Source of the DNA: Streptomyces neyagawaensis
GTDB taxonomy: Bacteria; Actinomycetota; Actinomycetes; Streptomycetales; Streptomycetaceae
Assembly (NCBI RefSeq): GCF_023516595.1
Contig: NZ_JAMGBG010000011.1
Coordinates: 62,001-126,000 of the forward strand
Length of the DNA: 64,000 nucleotides
Direction: 5' to 3'
The translations under genes and the position numbers were made by a program. Below the pieces are notes generated by a model that was given only the letters and a program-made list of their open reading frames with translations, searched no databases and had not been told where the DNA came from. Shown here one piece after another: positions 8,314 to 16,946 of the stretch (its first letter is position 1; every line of letters starts with the position of its first letter).

Positions 8314-9180
8314 TCAGACGGTGGAGCGGTCCGAAGGCCGCGCCGCATCGGGCCGGTGGCGGCCCGTGGGGGCGATGATTCGCTCTCGTCGCTTTCTTCC
8401 CTTGGCCTCGGCGAGCGGGATCACCCACCGCATCAGACGGGGGAAGACGCCGGCGATCCGCTGGACACGTCCGCCCAGGGGAGGGAACACCACCTCGACC
8501 GGCTTGGAGACGATCGCGTCGACGACGGTCTTGGCTATCTCCTCCGGCGCGTAGGACTTCTCGGCGAAGGAGATGGCGCATGCGGGGTCGGCCAGTTCCT
8601 GCTCAAGCATGTCCGTGCGGGTGGACGGAGGATGAATGATCGTGAAGTCCAGTGGCCCGTCGCGTTCTTCCAGGGCCACGCTGTGGTGAAAGGCCCGCAG
8701 CCCGTGCTTCGAGCCGCAGTACGTCGCGTATCCGGGGAGCGGGAGGAACGACGTCATACTGCAGACGGTGATGATGTGGCCGCGGCCCTGCGCGGTCATC
8801 CGCTCGATCGCCGTGCAGGTGCCGGTGATGGCGCCGAGCAGGTTGACCTCCAGGATGTCGCGGTGCTGGTGCGGGCTGAGGTCACTTGCGTGGCCGGTGT
8901 GGGTGATGCCGGCGTTGTTGACCAGCACGTCGACGGCTCCGAACGCGGCCTGTGTCGCTTCGAATGCCTTGACCCACGCCGCTGGATCCCGGATGTCCAG
9001 GACACAGCCGGCGGCCCGGCTGCCGAGACTGAGCGCCCTGGCCTGTACGGCCTGCTCGTTGACATCGGACAGCATCACGCGGTGACCGCGTGCGACCGCC
9101 GACTGCGCGATCGCGGCCCCGATGCCGGAGGCTGCTCCGGTGACGAGAAGGACCCGGCTGTTTTCAGACACTTCACTCAT
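8314..9180 (-). CDS. Short-chain dehydrogenase/reductase
   Basis: A 288-residue classical SDR. It has the NAD(P)-binding TGAASGIG near residue 14, the NNAG motif, and the catalytic YCGSK. An Asp in LSDVNE after beta-strand 2 suggests NAD(H) rather than NADP(H). The ATG at 9180 is preceded by AGGAGA at eleven bases. The C-terminal ~40 residues are basic and extend past the catalytic core. It is in the minus-strand series between SMP-30 and the racemase-like gene. Oxidation of a hydroxyl introduced by the P450 would be a reasonable role. That role is inferred from position only. Confidence 0.88.
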   Translation of the reverse strand: MSEVSENSRVLLVTGAASGIGAAIAQSAVARGHRVMLSDVNEQAVQARALSLGSRAAGCVLDIRDPAAWVKAFEATQAAFGAVDVLVNNAGITHTGHASDLSPHQHRDILEVNLLGAITGTCTAIERMTAQGRGHIITVCSMTSFLPLPGYATYCGSKHGLRAFHHSVALEERDGPLDFTIIHPPSTRTDMLEQELADPACAISFAEKSYAPEEIAKTVVDAIVSKPVEVVFPPLGGRVQRIAGVFPRLMRWVIPLAEAKGRKRRERIIAPTGRHRPDAARPSDRSTV

Positions 9181-9243
9181 GGCCAACAGAGTCTCCTGGT
9201 CGCATGTCCAAGTCAACTGTCCGATAGGAGATTGTCTTCGGTT

Positions 9244-9285
9244 GTTACCTGGGGATTCACAGCTGTTACCTCGGGATTCACAGCC
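9244..9285. repeat. 21-base tandem repeat over the SMP-30 stop codon
   Basis: Two adjacent copies, 9244-9264 and 9265-9285, differ at two positions. The shared core is GTTACCT-GGGATTCACAGC. The second copy contains the stop codon of the SMP-30 gene (9278-9280). The first lies just beyond it, in the 97-base gap before the SDR. It may be a slippage duplication. A role in expression of the downstream SDR is possible but not shown. Confidence 0.7.
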
Positions 9286-10249
9286 GGAGCATCTCGATGC
9301 GACCACCGTTCAGCTCCGCGGCGCGGACGGGGTCGTCGGTCGGCACGGTCGCGGCGAACAGGGTGCGCCCGTCTTGACCTGCGACCAGGCAGCTCAGGGT
9401 GTTCTGGCTCGTCGCCACGCGGTCGAGGACGCGGCCGCCCTCGGCCACGCGCACGCATTCGCCGCGCAGTGCGTTCGCGATCCACATCGTCTCGCCGTCG
9501 CCGTGCCAGGCAATGCCGTCGGGCGCGATCGGTGAGGCGGAGCGCTTGGCGATGGCCGGGTGGTCCAGGAGTGCCGAGATCCTGCGGGTGATCCGGCCGA
9601 GAAGCCCCGGATGGTTCACCGCATGCCATAGGAACGGCGAGATCAGCGGGGCCCAGGGGCGCGGCTCCCCGAGCGTGCCGTCGGGCAGCACGGGGAAGGC
9701 GGTGAGCCGCATGGCCAGGGTTTCGGCCGCCACCATGGTCGCGCCGTCGGCCGTCAGGACGCATCCGTTGGGGAAGAGCACCGGCTCGGTCACCCCGAGC
9801 AGGGTCCCGTCCGCGGCCAGGCATGCGATCGGTGCCTTCGTCGGGCCGGGCGGCGCGTAGAGCATGGCGTTGGCGTGCTCGCGTGCGAACGCATGGTAGT
9901 CAAAGCCGAAGTTGCCCACGTACGCACGTCCGTGCGGGTCGACGAGCATGTCGTTGACCGGGCCGCCGACGAGGTGCCGCAGATCCGCGTGCTCGACGAG
10001 CTCGCCGTCTGCCTCCAGTCGGTACACGACGCCTCCGTCCATGGAGGCGACGAGCATGCGCCCGTCCGGAAGCCAGCCGAGCCCGCCGGCCCGGCCGGGA
10101 ACCTTGAGGACCGTCTCGGCCTCTCCCGTACCGTCCCAGCGGTGCACCGTGCCGTGTGCCAGGTCGGAGAACCACAGAGCTCCCTGATGCCACCGCAGTG
10201 ACTCGGGAACGCCGAAACCGCTCAACGCGACCGATGTCGTCCGTTTCAT
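9278..10249 (-). CDS. SMP-30/gluconolactonase family protein
   Basis: A 323-residue six-bladed beta-propeller of the SMP-30/LRE family, which hydrolyses sugar and other lactones at a single divalent metal. Visible family signatures are ESLRWHQGALWFSDL near the N-terminus (metal-ligand Glu), VGNFGFD, FPNGCVLTADG and PDGIAWHGDGETMWIAN (Asn/Asp ligand region). The ATG at 10249 follows AAGGAG by eight bases. It is the first gene of the minus-strand series and diverges from the aldehyde dehydrogenase across a 143-base region that contains a perfect palindrome. Lactone hydrolysis fits the neighbouring lactone oxidase. Confidence 0.88.
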   Translation of the reverse strand: MKRTTSVALSGFGVPESLRWHQGALWFSDLAHGTVHRWDGTGEAETVLKVPGRAGGLGWLPDGRMLVASMDGGVVYRLEADGELVEHADLRHLVGGPVNDMLVDPHGRAYVGNFGFDYHAFAREHANAMLYAPPGPTKAPIACLAADGTLLGVTEPVLFPNGCVLTADGATMVAAETLAMRLTAFPVLPDGTLGEPRPWAPLISPFLWHAVNHPGLLGRITRRISALLDHPAIAKRSASPIAPDGIAWHGDGETMWIANALRGECVRVAEGGRVLDRVATSQNTLSCLVAGQDGRTLFAATVPTDDPVRAAELNGGRIEMLRL

Positions 10250-10312
10250 TCCAGCCGCTCCTTGGTGACGGGCCTTGGGCGTGATGTCTCTGCCGCAAAC
10301 GAAGTTGGTCAT

Positions 10313-10338
10313 CCGTACAAGACACTTGACTTGTACGG
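10313..10338. promoter_or_regulatory. Operator palindrome between divergent catabolic operons
   Basis: CCGTACAAG (10313-10321) and its exact complement CTTGTACGG (10330-10338) flank an eight-base spacer. The site is central in the 143-base divergent promoter region, between the SMP-30 start at 10249 and the aldehyde dehydrogenase start at 10393. Nine matched bases per arm is well above chance for this length. It is a good candidate binding site for the TetR protein encoded at 12951-13550, or for another dimeric regulator. Confidence 0.7.
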
Positions 10339-10392
10339 GTGACCGTCTCATTCTGGGCAAACCGAAGTCAACGTTCCGGCAGGAGTTTTTCC

Positions 10393-11934
10393 GTGGCTCA
10401 GACTCGATCGCTCACGCCCGACGGCGCCCGGGCGGACGCACACATCGCAGTGGACAACCCGGCCACCGGAGCAGTGGTCGGCCACGTCGCAGACGCGTCG
10501 CCGCAGGAGGTGGCGCAAGCGGTCGCACGAGCCCGGCGGGCACAGCCGGGCTGGGCTGAACTGAGCGCCCGAAGCCGTGCGGAATTCTTTACACGAGGTC
10601 GCCAGTGGCTGCTGACTCACCGGCAGGAGATCATCGACTCCATCGTCGCGGAGAACGGCAAGACTCAAGAGGACGCGATCGTCGAGATCGTCTACTGCGT
10701 CAGCGCCTTCGCCTACTGGTCCAAGCGTGCACGGCACTACCTCGCCGACGCGAAGATCCGCTCGCTCTCGCCGTTCGTGCTCGGCCGCAGCATGTACACC
10801 CGCCGGGTGCCACTCGGTGTCGTCGGGGTCATCGGCCCCTGGAACAACCCGTTGATCAACTCCTTCGGTGACGCCATCCCGGCCCTGGCCGCCGGCAACG
10901 CGGTCGTCCTCAAACCCTCGGAGTACACACCGCTGACCGCGCTGCTCATGGAGCAGATGACCCGTGAGTGCGGTTGGCCCAAGGACGTCTTCCAGGTCGT
11001 GACCGGCGCCGGCGCCACCGGTCAGGCCCTGGTCGACGCCGCCGACTTCGTGATGTTCACCGGATCCACGAAGACCGGCCGGGCCGTCGCCGCGCGGGCG
11101 GGCGAGCGGCTCGTCCCGTGCTCACTCGAACTCGGCGGCAAGGACGCTCTGATCGTGCTGGCCGATGCCTCGCTGGAGCGGGCGGTGAACGTCACCCTGC
11201 ACGGTGCTCTGTGCAACGGGGGGCAGATGTGCACCTCGGTGGAGCGCGTCTACGTCGAGGAGCCGGTGTACGACGCGTTCGTCGCCAGGCTGCGCCAGCG
11301 GTTCGAGGAGGTCACCTCCGGCAGGCCGGCAGGGCTGGGCAGCACCGATGTGGGCGCCATGACCTTCCCGCCGCAGATGGCGATCGTCGAGGACCACGTG
11401 AAGGACGCCGTGAGCCGAGGGGCGCGCGTCCTCGTGGGGGGCCACGCCGCCCCCGGCCCGGGCCGGTTCTTCGAACCAACGCTGCTCGTCGATGTCGACC
11501 ACACCATGAAATGCATGCGTGAGGAGACGTTCGGACCCACGCTGCCCGTGATGAAGGTCGCAAGTGCCGAGGAGGCCGTCCGGCTCGTCAACGACAGCAC
11601 CTACGGCCTGCAGGCCTCCATCATCGGTTCGAACATGAAGCGTGCCCGACACCTCGCGGAGCGTCTCGAGGCAGGCTGCGTCACCATCAACGACGCCCAG
11701 ACCAACTACATGGCCTTCGGCCTGCCCATGGGCGGCTGGAAGGAGTCGGGCCTCGGCGTACGGCACGGCGCCGAAGGAATCCGCAAGTACACCCGGCTCC
11801 AGGCCGTCAGCGTGAACCGCTTCCCGACCCGGCGCGACCTTCACATGATCCCGTTCGACCCCTCGGCCTACCGGTCCATCCTGCGCCTGGTGGACCTCAT
11901 GTACGGCAACCGCCTGCGCCGCCGGAACAAGTAA
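10393..11934 (+). CDS. NAD-dependent aldehyde dehydrogenase
   Basis: A 513-residue member of the ALDH superfamily. It has the oxyanion Asn in PWNNP (about N151), the cofactor loop FTGSTKTGRAV, the general base Glu in LELGGKD (about E246) and the catalytic Cys in GGQMC (about C280). The start is GTG 10393, seven bases after AGGAG. An in-frame start further upstream lacks such a site and would run into the operator. The aldolase gene follows 40 bases downstream. It should oxidise an aldehyde made in the pathway to the acid. The basic C-terminal tail (RLRRRNK) is slightly longer than usual. Confidence 0.93.
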   Translation: MAQTRSLTPDGARADAHIAVDNPATGAVVGHVADASPQEVAQAVARARRAQPGWAELSARSRAEFFTRGRQWLLTHRQEIIDSIVAENGKTQEDAIVEIVYCVSAFAYWSKRARHYLADAKIRSLSPFVLGRSMYTRRVPLGVVGVIGPWNNPLINSFGDAIPALAAGNAVVLKPSEYTPLTALLMEQMTRECGWPKDVFQVVTGAGATGQALVDAADFVMFTGSTKTGRAVAARAGERLVPCSLELGGKDALIVLADASLERAVNVTLHGALCNGGQMCTSVERVYVEEPVYDAFVARLRQRFEEVTSGRPAGLGSTDVGAMTFPPQMAIVEDHVKDAVSRGARVLVGGHAAPGPGRFFEPTLLVDVDHTMKCMREETFGPTLPVMKVASAEEAVRLVNDSTYGLQASIIGSNMKRARHLAERLEAGCVTINDAQTNYMAFGLPMGGWKESGLGVRHGAEGIRKYTRLQAVSVNRFPTRRDLHMIPFDPSAYRSILRLVDLMYGNRLRRRNK

Positions 11935-11974
11935 CCGCGCCATCGCCCACCAGATCACGAAAGGCCAGATCCCG

Positions 11975-12781
11975 ATGACCACGACAGCCGCCGCCCCGCA
12001 CATGTCCGTCGGCGCCATGCCGGAAGGCGTCACCCTGCCACTGCCCCAGCAGAACCTGAGCGTCGAGGAGGAGCGTCAGGTCCGCAAGCAGAAACTCGCG
12101 GCCGCCTTCCGCCTGTTCGCCCGCTTCGGTTTCTCCGAAGGCGTGGCCGGACACATCACGGCCCGCGACCCGGAGAACCCCTCGGCCTTCTGGGTCAACC
12201 CCTTCGGGATGTCGTTCAGCCAGATCCGCGTCTCCGACCTGATCCTCGTCGACCATGACGGCAAGCTCCTTCAGGGCAAGCGTCCGGTCAACAACGCCGC
12301 GTTCTGCATCCACTCGGAGGTGCACCGGGCCCGGCCGGACGTGGTCGCGGCCGCACACACCCACTCCCTGCACGGCAAGGCCTTCTCCAGCCTCGGCGTC
12401 CCGCTCGAGCCGATCACCCAGGACGCCTGCGCCTTCTTCGAGGACCACGGCATCTACTCCGACTACCGCGGAGTGGTGAACGACACCGAGGAAGGCCGGC
12501 GGATCGGTGTGGCGCTGGGCGAGGGCAAGGCCGTCGTTCTGCAGAACCACGGGCTGCTGACGGTCGGGGAGTCCGTCGCCGAGGCGGCCTGGTACTTCAT
12601 CACCATGGAACGTTCGTGCCAGGCCCAGTTGTTGGCCATGGCCGCCGGTGAGCCGAAGCTCATCGACCCCGAGACGGCGCGGATGGTGCGGGACCAGATC
12701 TCCGGCCCCCTCCCGGGCTGGTTCCAGTTCCGCCCCCTGTGGGACCAGATCACCGCAGACCAGCCCGATCTGTTCGACTGA
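11975..12781 (+). CDS. Class II aldolase/adducin-domain protein
   Basis: A 268-residue protein of the zinc-dependent class II aldolase/adducin family (fuculose-phosphate aldolase fold). The metal-binding pair is visible in HTHSLHG, with another His in QNHGLLTVG. SEGVAGHITARDP near residue 55 is the usual N-terminal signature. GAAAGG precedes the ATG by ten bases. It follows the aldehyde dehydrogenase and ends just before a strong terminator. Small-molecule members of this family cleave or decarboxylate hydroxy acids or sugar derivatives. The specific substrate is unknown. Confidence 0.88.
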   Translation: MTTTAAAPHMSVGAMPEGVTLPLPQQNLSVEEERQVRKQKLAAAFRLFARFGFSEGVAGHITARDPENPSAFWVNPFGMSFSQIRVSDLILVDHDGKLLQGKRPVNNAAFCIHSEVHRARPDVVAAAHTHSLHGKAFSSLGVPLEPITQDACAFFEDHGIYSDYRGVVNDTEEGRRIGVALGEGKAVVLQNHGLLTVGESVAEAAWYFITMERSCQAQLLAMAAGEPKLIDPETARMVRDQISGPLPGWFQFRPLWDQITADQPDLFD

Positions 12782-12813
12782 AATGACTCGCTGACACACA
12801 GCGGTGCGGGACC

Positions 12814-12846
12814 AAGTCGGGTGGGGCCATTGGCCCCACCCGACTT
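12814..12846. terminator. Strong bidirectional terminator hairpin
   Basis: Arms 12814-12829 (AAGTCGGGTGGGGCCA) and 12831-12846 are perfectly complementary over 16 bases and are followed by TTT-like bases. The hairpin lies between the convergent class II aldolase and TetR genes and can serve both. Confidence 0.9.
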
Positions 12847-12950
12847 TCTGATGCGGCCGCTCCGGCGAGGAGGCGCCTCGCGCCTCTGAATGTGCGTTCA
12901 TCGGGCAGAGGGTGACGCCCCCCGACGGACGCAGGATGGTCATCCGAACA

Positions 12951-13550
12951 TCAGTCAGCCTTGGCAGCGAGACTCATCAGGTGCTCGCCGGTCAGGCGGA
13001 GCACCTCACGGGTGTGCTCGCTGTTACGGTCGACCAGCCAGCACAGCGTGACACCGTCCAGCACCGAGTTGAGGTAGCGGGCCAGAACGGGAAGGGGCAC
13101 CGTCCACTTGATGCCCGCACTCTCGGCAGCTTCCGCGAGGAGCTGCTCGTGGACCTCCAGGTAGTGCTCGTACTGCCGGCGGGCCAGATCCTCGAAGCCC
13201 TCCTGGCGCAACGCGTAGTGGGTGAGCTCGTACCCCACCTGGTGCTCTCCCGGGTTGAGCTCGACCCCCTCCCAGAAGGTGTAGAGGCTCTTGGCGATTC
13301 GTGCGCCGAGGTCGCCCTCTCCTTCGAACACTTTCCGGGCCTTGGCCACGCCGCTGTCCGTGATGCGGGTGATGACCTCCTGCAGGAGCTCCTCACGTGA
13401 GTTGAAGCAGTAGTGAAAGACGCCGAGTGGCATCTTCGCCTCGTTGACGACAGCGCGTGTGGTGGTCTTGACGACTCCGTCGCGGACCATGACGCGGAAC
13501 GCCGCGGCGATGAGTTCTTCCCGTCGATCCTTCGCTGCCATGCGAGACAT
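12951..13550 (-). CDS. TetR-family transcriptional regulator
   Basis: A 199-residue repressor-type protein. Its N-terminal helix-turn-helix region reads RREELIAAAFRVMVRDGVVK, then TTTRAVVNEAKMPLGVFHYCF, the TetR pattern. The rest is an all-helical ligand domain. Two ATGs are possible, at 13550 (MSRMAAK) and 13541 (MAAK), and neither has an obvious ribosome-binding site. It is convergent with the aldehyde dehydrogenase/aldolase pair and separated from it by a terminator. A likely role is local control of the catabolic operons. Its own promoter region carries a six-base inverted repeat. Confidence 0.88.
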   Translation of the reverse strand: MSRMAAKDRREELIAAAFRVMVRDGVVKTTTRAVVNEAKMPLGVFHYCFNSREELLQEVITRITDSGVAKARKVFEGEGDLGARIAKSLYTFWEGVELNPGEHQVGYELTHYALRQEGFEDLARRQYEHYLEVHEQLLAEAAESAGIKWTVPLPVLARYLNSVLDGVTLCWLVDRNSEHTREVLRLTGEHLMSLAAKAD

Positions 13551-13570
13551 TCGGTACACCGTTTCATCAA

Positions 13571-13587
13571 GAGTGAAATGCTCACTC
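13571..13587. promoter_or_regulatory. Possible TetR autoregulatory operator
   Basis: GAGTGA (13571-13576) and TCACTC (13582-13587) form a perfect inverted repeat around AATGC, about 20 bases upstream of the TetR start at 13550. The position suits autorepression. The sequence differs from the palindrome at 10313-10338, so the two sites may not bind the same protein. Confidence 0.45.
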
Positions 13588-13709
13588 CATGCTAACCGGT
13601 GTCTTGGACGATCGACCAACTACGATTCGGTCGTCAGGTGACCCGATACGGTGGCGATGTCTCGCTGACGGGCTCCGCGGGCTCGGTCCCCACGGTCGAG
13701 GAGGCGGCG

Positions 13710-14085
13710 GTACGCGCCGCTGAGCTTCGCGTGGGACGGTGCCGACTGTTCCTTGACTCCGACAGGCACGTCGAAGAGGTCCCCGTGCCCACCCCCGGCC
13801 CGGGCGAGGTGCTGGTCGAGGTGTGGGCCGCGGGCGTATGCCTGTCCGGCGTCCACCTGATCGACGGCAGCATCAGTCCCGCGTTCCCCGTCGACGCCGT
13901 CGCGAAGACGTGCACCGTCACGCTCGGCCGAGTGCGCCGTGGCTCGCGAGGACGCCCTGATCGCCCTGCCGGACGACCTCCCCTTCGACCGGGCCGCCAT
14001 CATCCCCGACGCCGTCTCCACCGTACGCCGCCGTCGTGGAAACGGGTGCGGTACGCCCGGCGCGGACGGTCGGGATCAGTGGGTC
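13710..14085 (+). pseudogene. Zinc-type alcohol dehydrogenase relic
   Basis: Three segments in shifting frames match an MDR-family alcohol dehydrogenase. The first is RAAELRVGRCRLF leading to PVPTPGPGEVLVEVWAAGVC. The second is AREDALIALPDDLPFDRAAI. The third is PYAAVVETGAVRPARTVGIS, just before the expected nucleotide-binding GxGGxG. The part between segments one and two (zinc ligands, GHE region) is deleted and at least two frameshifts are needed. The expected start codon is GTA at 13710-13712, after a good GAGGAGG box, so the start may also be lost. Similarity ends near 14085, where a TnsA-like relic on the other strand begins. Confidence 0.7.
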
Positions 14086-14361
14086 GGTCAAGCGCCTTCG
14101 ACCGGCCGAGAACGTATCGATCAGGCCCACTACATGGTCGCGCCAACCAGAAACGACCGCATAATTCCACCCGGCAACCAGTGCGACCTCGGCAGCAGCG
14201 GCGAACTTGACCTCGTCCTCAGGCTCGATCCGTTCCGAGGGTCGCACGTCGATGAGCCACGGCGTGCCATCGGTCAGCAGAAGATGGTCCGGGATGTGTT
14301 CGACACTGCCGTTGACGCTTCGGAAGCGCAGACGGAACGGTTGAGCGAGAGCCTCCACCAG
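14070..14361 (-). pseudogene. TnsA-like transposase endonuclease remnant
   Basis: A minus-strand frame encodes ALAQPFRLRF, then EHIPDHLLLT and LIDVRPSERIEPEDEVKFAA, then VAGWNYAVV. This is the core of the TnsA-type endonuclease domain (QPF...HxPDxxL...VDVRP...K) in Tn7-like elements and in stand-alone TnsA-like proteins of Streptomyces. The Asp of IPD and the Asp of LIDVRP would be catalytic-core residues. The N-terminal part is not recognisable and no TnsB or TnsC gene is nearby. Its end coincides with the break in the alcohol dehydrogenase relic. It is probably a dead fragment of a larger element. Confidence 0.6.
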
Positions 14362-15112
14362 AGAACATGATCGTCCGCCCGAAGCACCATGCCGCAGTCC
14401 ATCGGGCACTTCAGTCCGGCGGCATGACCAGTTGACCGACCGCATCAGCGGAAATGGCATGCATTCGGGCGAGATCGTGCAGTGTTGATGTGTCCGACCA
14501 GGGGACATCAGCGCTCGATGGGCCAACTGGCGCGTGATCGAGCAGCGCGGGCTGGGGAGCCACGTCTCCGCCTTACATGCCGAGAGTGCGATGGGAGGGC
14601 GAAGATCATCGCAGAGGTCATTGGATCTCCGTCGCGCCAGCGCGCCCGGCGTTGCCAGCAAGGATTCGCGGCATCGGTGTCGAAGGGTCCAGGCAGACGT
14701 ACCGACGCGCTGAGTCTTCACCGGTCACTCCAGTGAAAGGTGACAGTCTAGGGGAAGGCGCCCAGGCCGGGGATGAGGTGCTGCAAGGCAGCGACTCCGA
14801 GCGGAGGAGGGCGGCCGGTCTGGTGGTGCGCTCACAGCAGCAGCGTCGTTGGTCATGAGGGGACCGCGGAGCGCTCTCGGGTGAATGATCCAGCGGCGCC
14901 CTGGGGAGGATCCGAGGTGACGCCGTGGTGGGGGATGTGCCGATGCAGACGAGTGAAGGAGCGGGATGGGGCCTTCTCCGGCGCAGGGCTGGAAAATCAA
15001 TGAGCCTGTACGGATGTGTCAAGAATCCTCGGCAGCCCGCGCACCGTGCTGCTGAAGCTGGTTGGCAAAAGCGCAGGTCAACCTGATGCTCAGGAGACAC
15101 CTAGCGGCTGTG
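14362..15112. other. Gene-poor stretch
   Basis: About 750 bases with no recognisable coding region on either strand. GC bias by codon position is weak and the open frames are short and low in hydrophobic residues. It borders the TnsA relic and is probably decayed mobile DNA. Confidence 0.5.
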
Positions 15113-15129
15113 GTCACACCGGGTGTGAC
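15113..15129 (-). terminator. Hairpin after the PucR gene
   Basis: GTCACAC (15113-15119) and GTGTGAC (15123-15129) pair perfectly around a CGG loop, 24 bases beyond the PucR stop codon. The stem is short and lacks a T-run, so the call is tentative. Confidence 0.5.
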
Positions 15130-15152
15130 ACCCATTCGGCCGTGTGAGCGCC

Positions 15153-16874
15153 TCAACCGGGTCCGCCCAGCATGATCTTCCACACCCGGGTCGCGACCTG
15201 GAGGTTGAGGCGGTCCTCCACGTTCGTGAGGTCATGGCCGCTGATCTCGCGGATGCGCTGGAGCCGGTAGCGGAGCGTGCTGCGGTGGATCGCGAGGGAT
15301 TCGGCGGTCTCGGCGTAGTTGCCGCCGCAGTCGAAGTACCGGGACAGAGTCTCCACGAGCGCCGCACGGTGCAGGCCGTCGTAGTCGAGGAGCTGTCCGA
15401 GCCATTCCCGAACGAACCCCTCCAGCTCCTGGTGGTCGTTCCCAGGTCCCAGGATGCGGTAGAGGCCCAGATCGTCGAAGAACGTCGTGCCGTACCGGCT
15501 TCGCGACCGGCGGCGCACCTCCAGGGCACGCAGTGCTTCCTGATAGCGGCCGGGAATGCCGTCCGGGGTGTCGCAGCGGGCGCTCACCCCGATCGTCCCG
15601 TCCGGTGTGCCGGTCTCCCGGGCGAGCATCTCGTACAGGGCGTGGTCGTCGGGCCTGCCCTCGGCGACCAGGACCACGTGGTCGGAACGCCGAGCCACCA
15701 GCGACGGCATGCCCACGGCCGAAGCCGCCCGGCCCACGGTCCGCGCGAAAGCGTCGTCCACGACCCGGCTCCTCCACTGCACGACGACCACGTACTGGAT
15801 GCGGTGCAGGTCGTGTCCGAACGCCTCGGACCGGGCGTACGCGCTCGCCTCGTCCGTGCCGCCCAGAAGATCGTCGACCAGTTCTCGGCGCAGTCGCAGC
15901 TCCACCTCCGCCAGATGGCGCAGATGCGACAGTTCCAGGGCGAGTGACGTGGCGGCGTGCTCCAGAGCGAACACGGTGTACTCGTCGGCGTCGCCCTGGG
16001 GATCGACCAGGGCCAGCACTCCGAGCACTTCACCGCGGGGGCGTACCAGGGAGATCAGTCGGTCCTTGACGCGCATGGGCCCGCCTCTTCGGGCGACCTC
16101 ATGGAGCATCTCTTCATGGCGTACGGGATCCGGTTCCGGATAGGGGTCGGGCCGGTCGGGACCGGTCCAGGACCGCAGTCGGCCGAAGCGGTCCTCCACC
16201 AGCACCGGAAATCCGGTGAGCTCATGCAGCGCGCTGGTGATGGTCTCCTCGCCGCCACCCGCGGCCGCGGCCTCGGTGAGTGCGTCGTGCACGGCCCGCT
16301 GGTATCCCGCCTTGACCGCGAGGGAGACCAGCCGCTGCTGGAGGGTTGCTCGTTCTCGTCGCAGTCGGTGCAGCTCCAGCGCGTCTTCCTGCTGGCGGCG
16401 GTGCGCGACGGCGACCGACAGGGCCGCGGCGGTGAGGCGTACCAGCGTGGCGAGCAGGAAGTGCTGGGCATGGGTGGGCCGGGAGCGAGACGTCACCACG
16501 AGGTAGCCGTGCAGTCCACCGGGTCCGTGCAGGGCCAGTGCCTGGCCCCCTGACCGGCCGGGAACCGCCACGGGGCCGTCCTGTCCCGCCAGCTCTCGCA
16601 CCGTCCGGTCGACGCCTGACGCCTGGTTCGGCCCGCCCTGCTGGTCGGGGACCAGTTGGCCGTTCACCCTGAGGTATCCGGCCTCGGCTCGGTACGGGCC
16701 GACGGCTGACACGTGGTCCATGGCCAGGCGCAGGATCTCGCCCTCGTTCCGGGTGTCGAACAGGGCGCGGAGGACTGCCAGCAATTCGCCGGGCGGCCGG
16801 GTCGCCCGGGCCGGGAAGGTGCCGGTGAGGCCCTCTACACGAGGCCGTGGGGTCCCCGGACGGCTCCGCACCAT
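15153..16874 (-). CDS. PucR-family transcriptional regulator with GAF-like sensor
   Basis: A 573-residue regulator. The C-terminal ~60 residues form the PucR helix-turn-helix: YFDCGGNYAETAESLAIHRS, then TLRYRLQRIREISGHDL. A central GGDEF-like segment precedes it and a GAF-like sensor region occupies the N-terminal third. ATG 16874 follows AGGGAG by seven bases. The gene diverges from the chaperone operon across 218 bases. PucR proteins often control a neighbouring gene in response to a metabolite. The ligand cannot be inferred here. A possible stress-sigma promoter is noted upstream. Confidence 0.85.
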   Translation of the reverse strand: MVRSRPGTPRPRVEGLTGTFPARATRPPGELLAVLRALFDTRNEGEILRLAMDHVSAVGPYRAEAGYLRVNGQLVPDQQGGPNQASGVDRTVRELAGQDGPVAVPGRSGGQALALHGPGGLHGYLVVTSRSRPTHAQHFLLATLVRLTAAALSVAVAHRRQQEDALELHRLRRERATLQQRLVSLAVKAGYQRAVHDALTEAAAAGGGEETITSALHELTGFPVLVEDRFGRLRSWTGPDRPDPYPEPDPVRHEEMLHEVARRGGPMRVKDRLISLVRPRGEVLGVLALVDPQGDADEYTVFALEHAATSLALELSHLRHLAEVELRLRRELVDDLLGGTDEASAYARSEAFGHDLHRIQYVVVVQWRSRVVDDAFARTVGRAASAVGMPSLVARRSDHVVLVAEGRPDDHALYEMLARETGTPDGTIGVSARCDTPDGIPGRYQEALRALEVRRRSRSRYGTTFFDDLGLYRILGPGNDHQELEGFVREWLGQLLDYDGLHRAALVETLSRYFDCGGNYAETAESLAIHRSTLRYRLQRIREISGHDLTNVEDRLNLQVATRVWKIMLGGPG

Positions 16875-16921
16875 GGGATCACTCCCTTTCCCGAGTCCTC
16901 AGAGAGGTGGGCGTCCTTCGC

Positions 16922-16946
16922 GTACCCCTCTGCGACCGGCTCACCC
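16922..16946 (-). promoter_or_regulatory. Possible SigB-type promoter for the PucR gene
   Basis: On the minus strand, GGGTG (16946-16942), a 14-base spacer and GGGTAC (16927-16922) match the GNNTN-N14-16-GGGTAY pattern of Streptomyces stress sigma factors of the SigB class. The site is about 50 bases upstream of the PucR start. Such short motifs occur by chance in GC-rich DNA. Confidence 0.3.
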
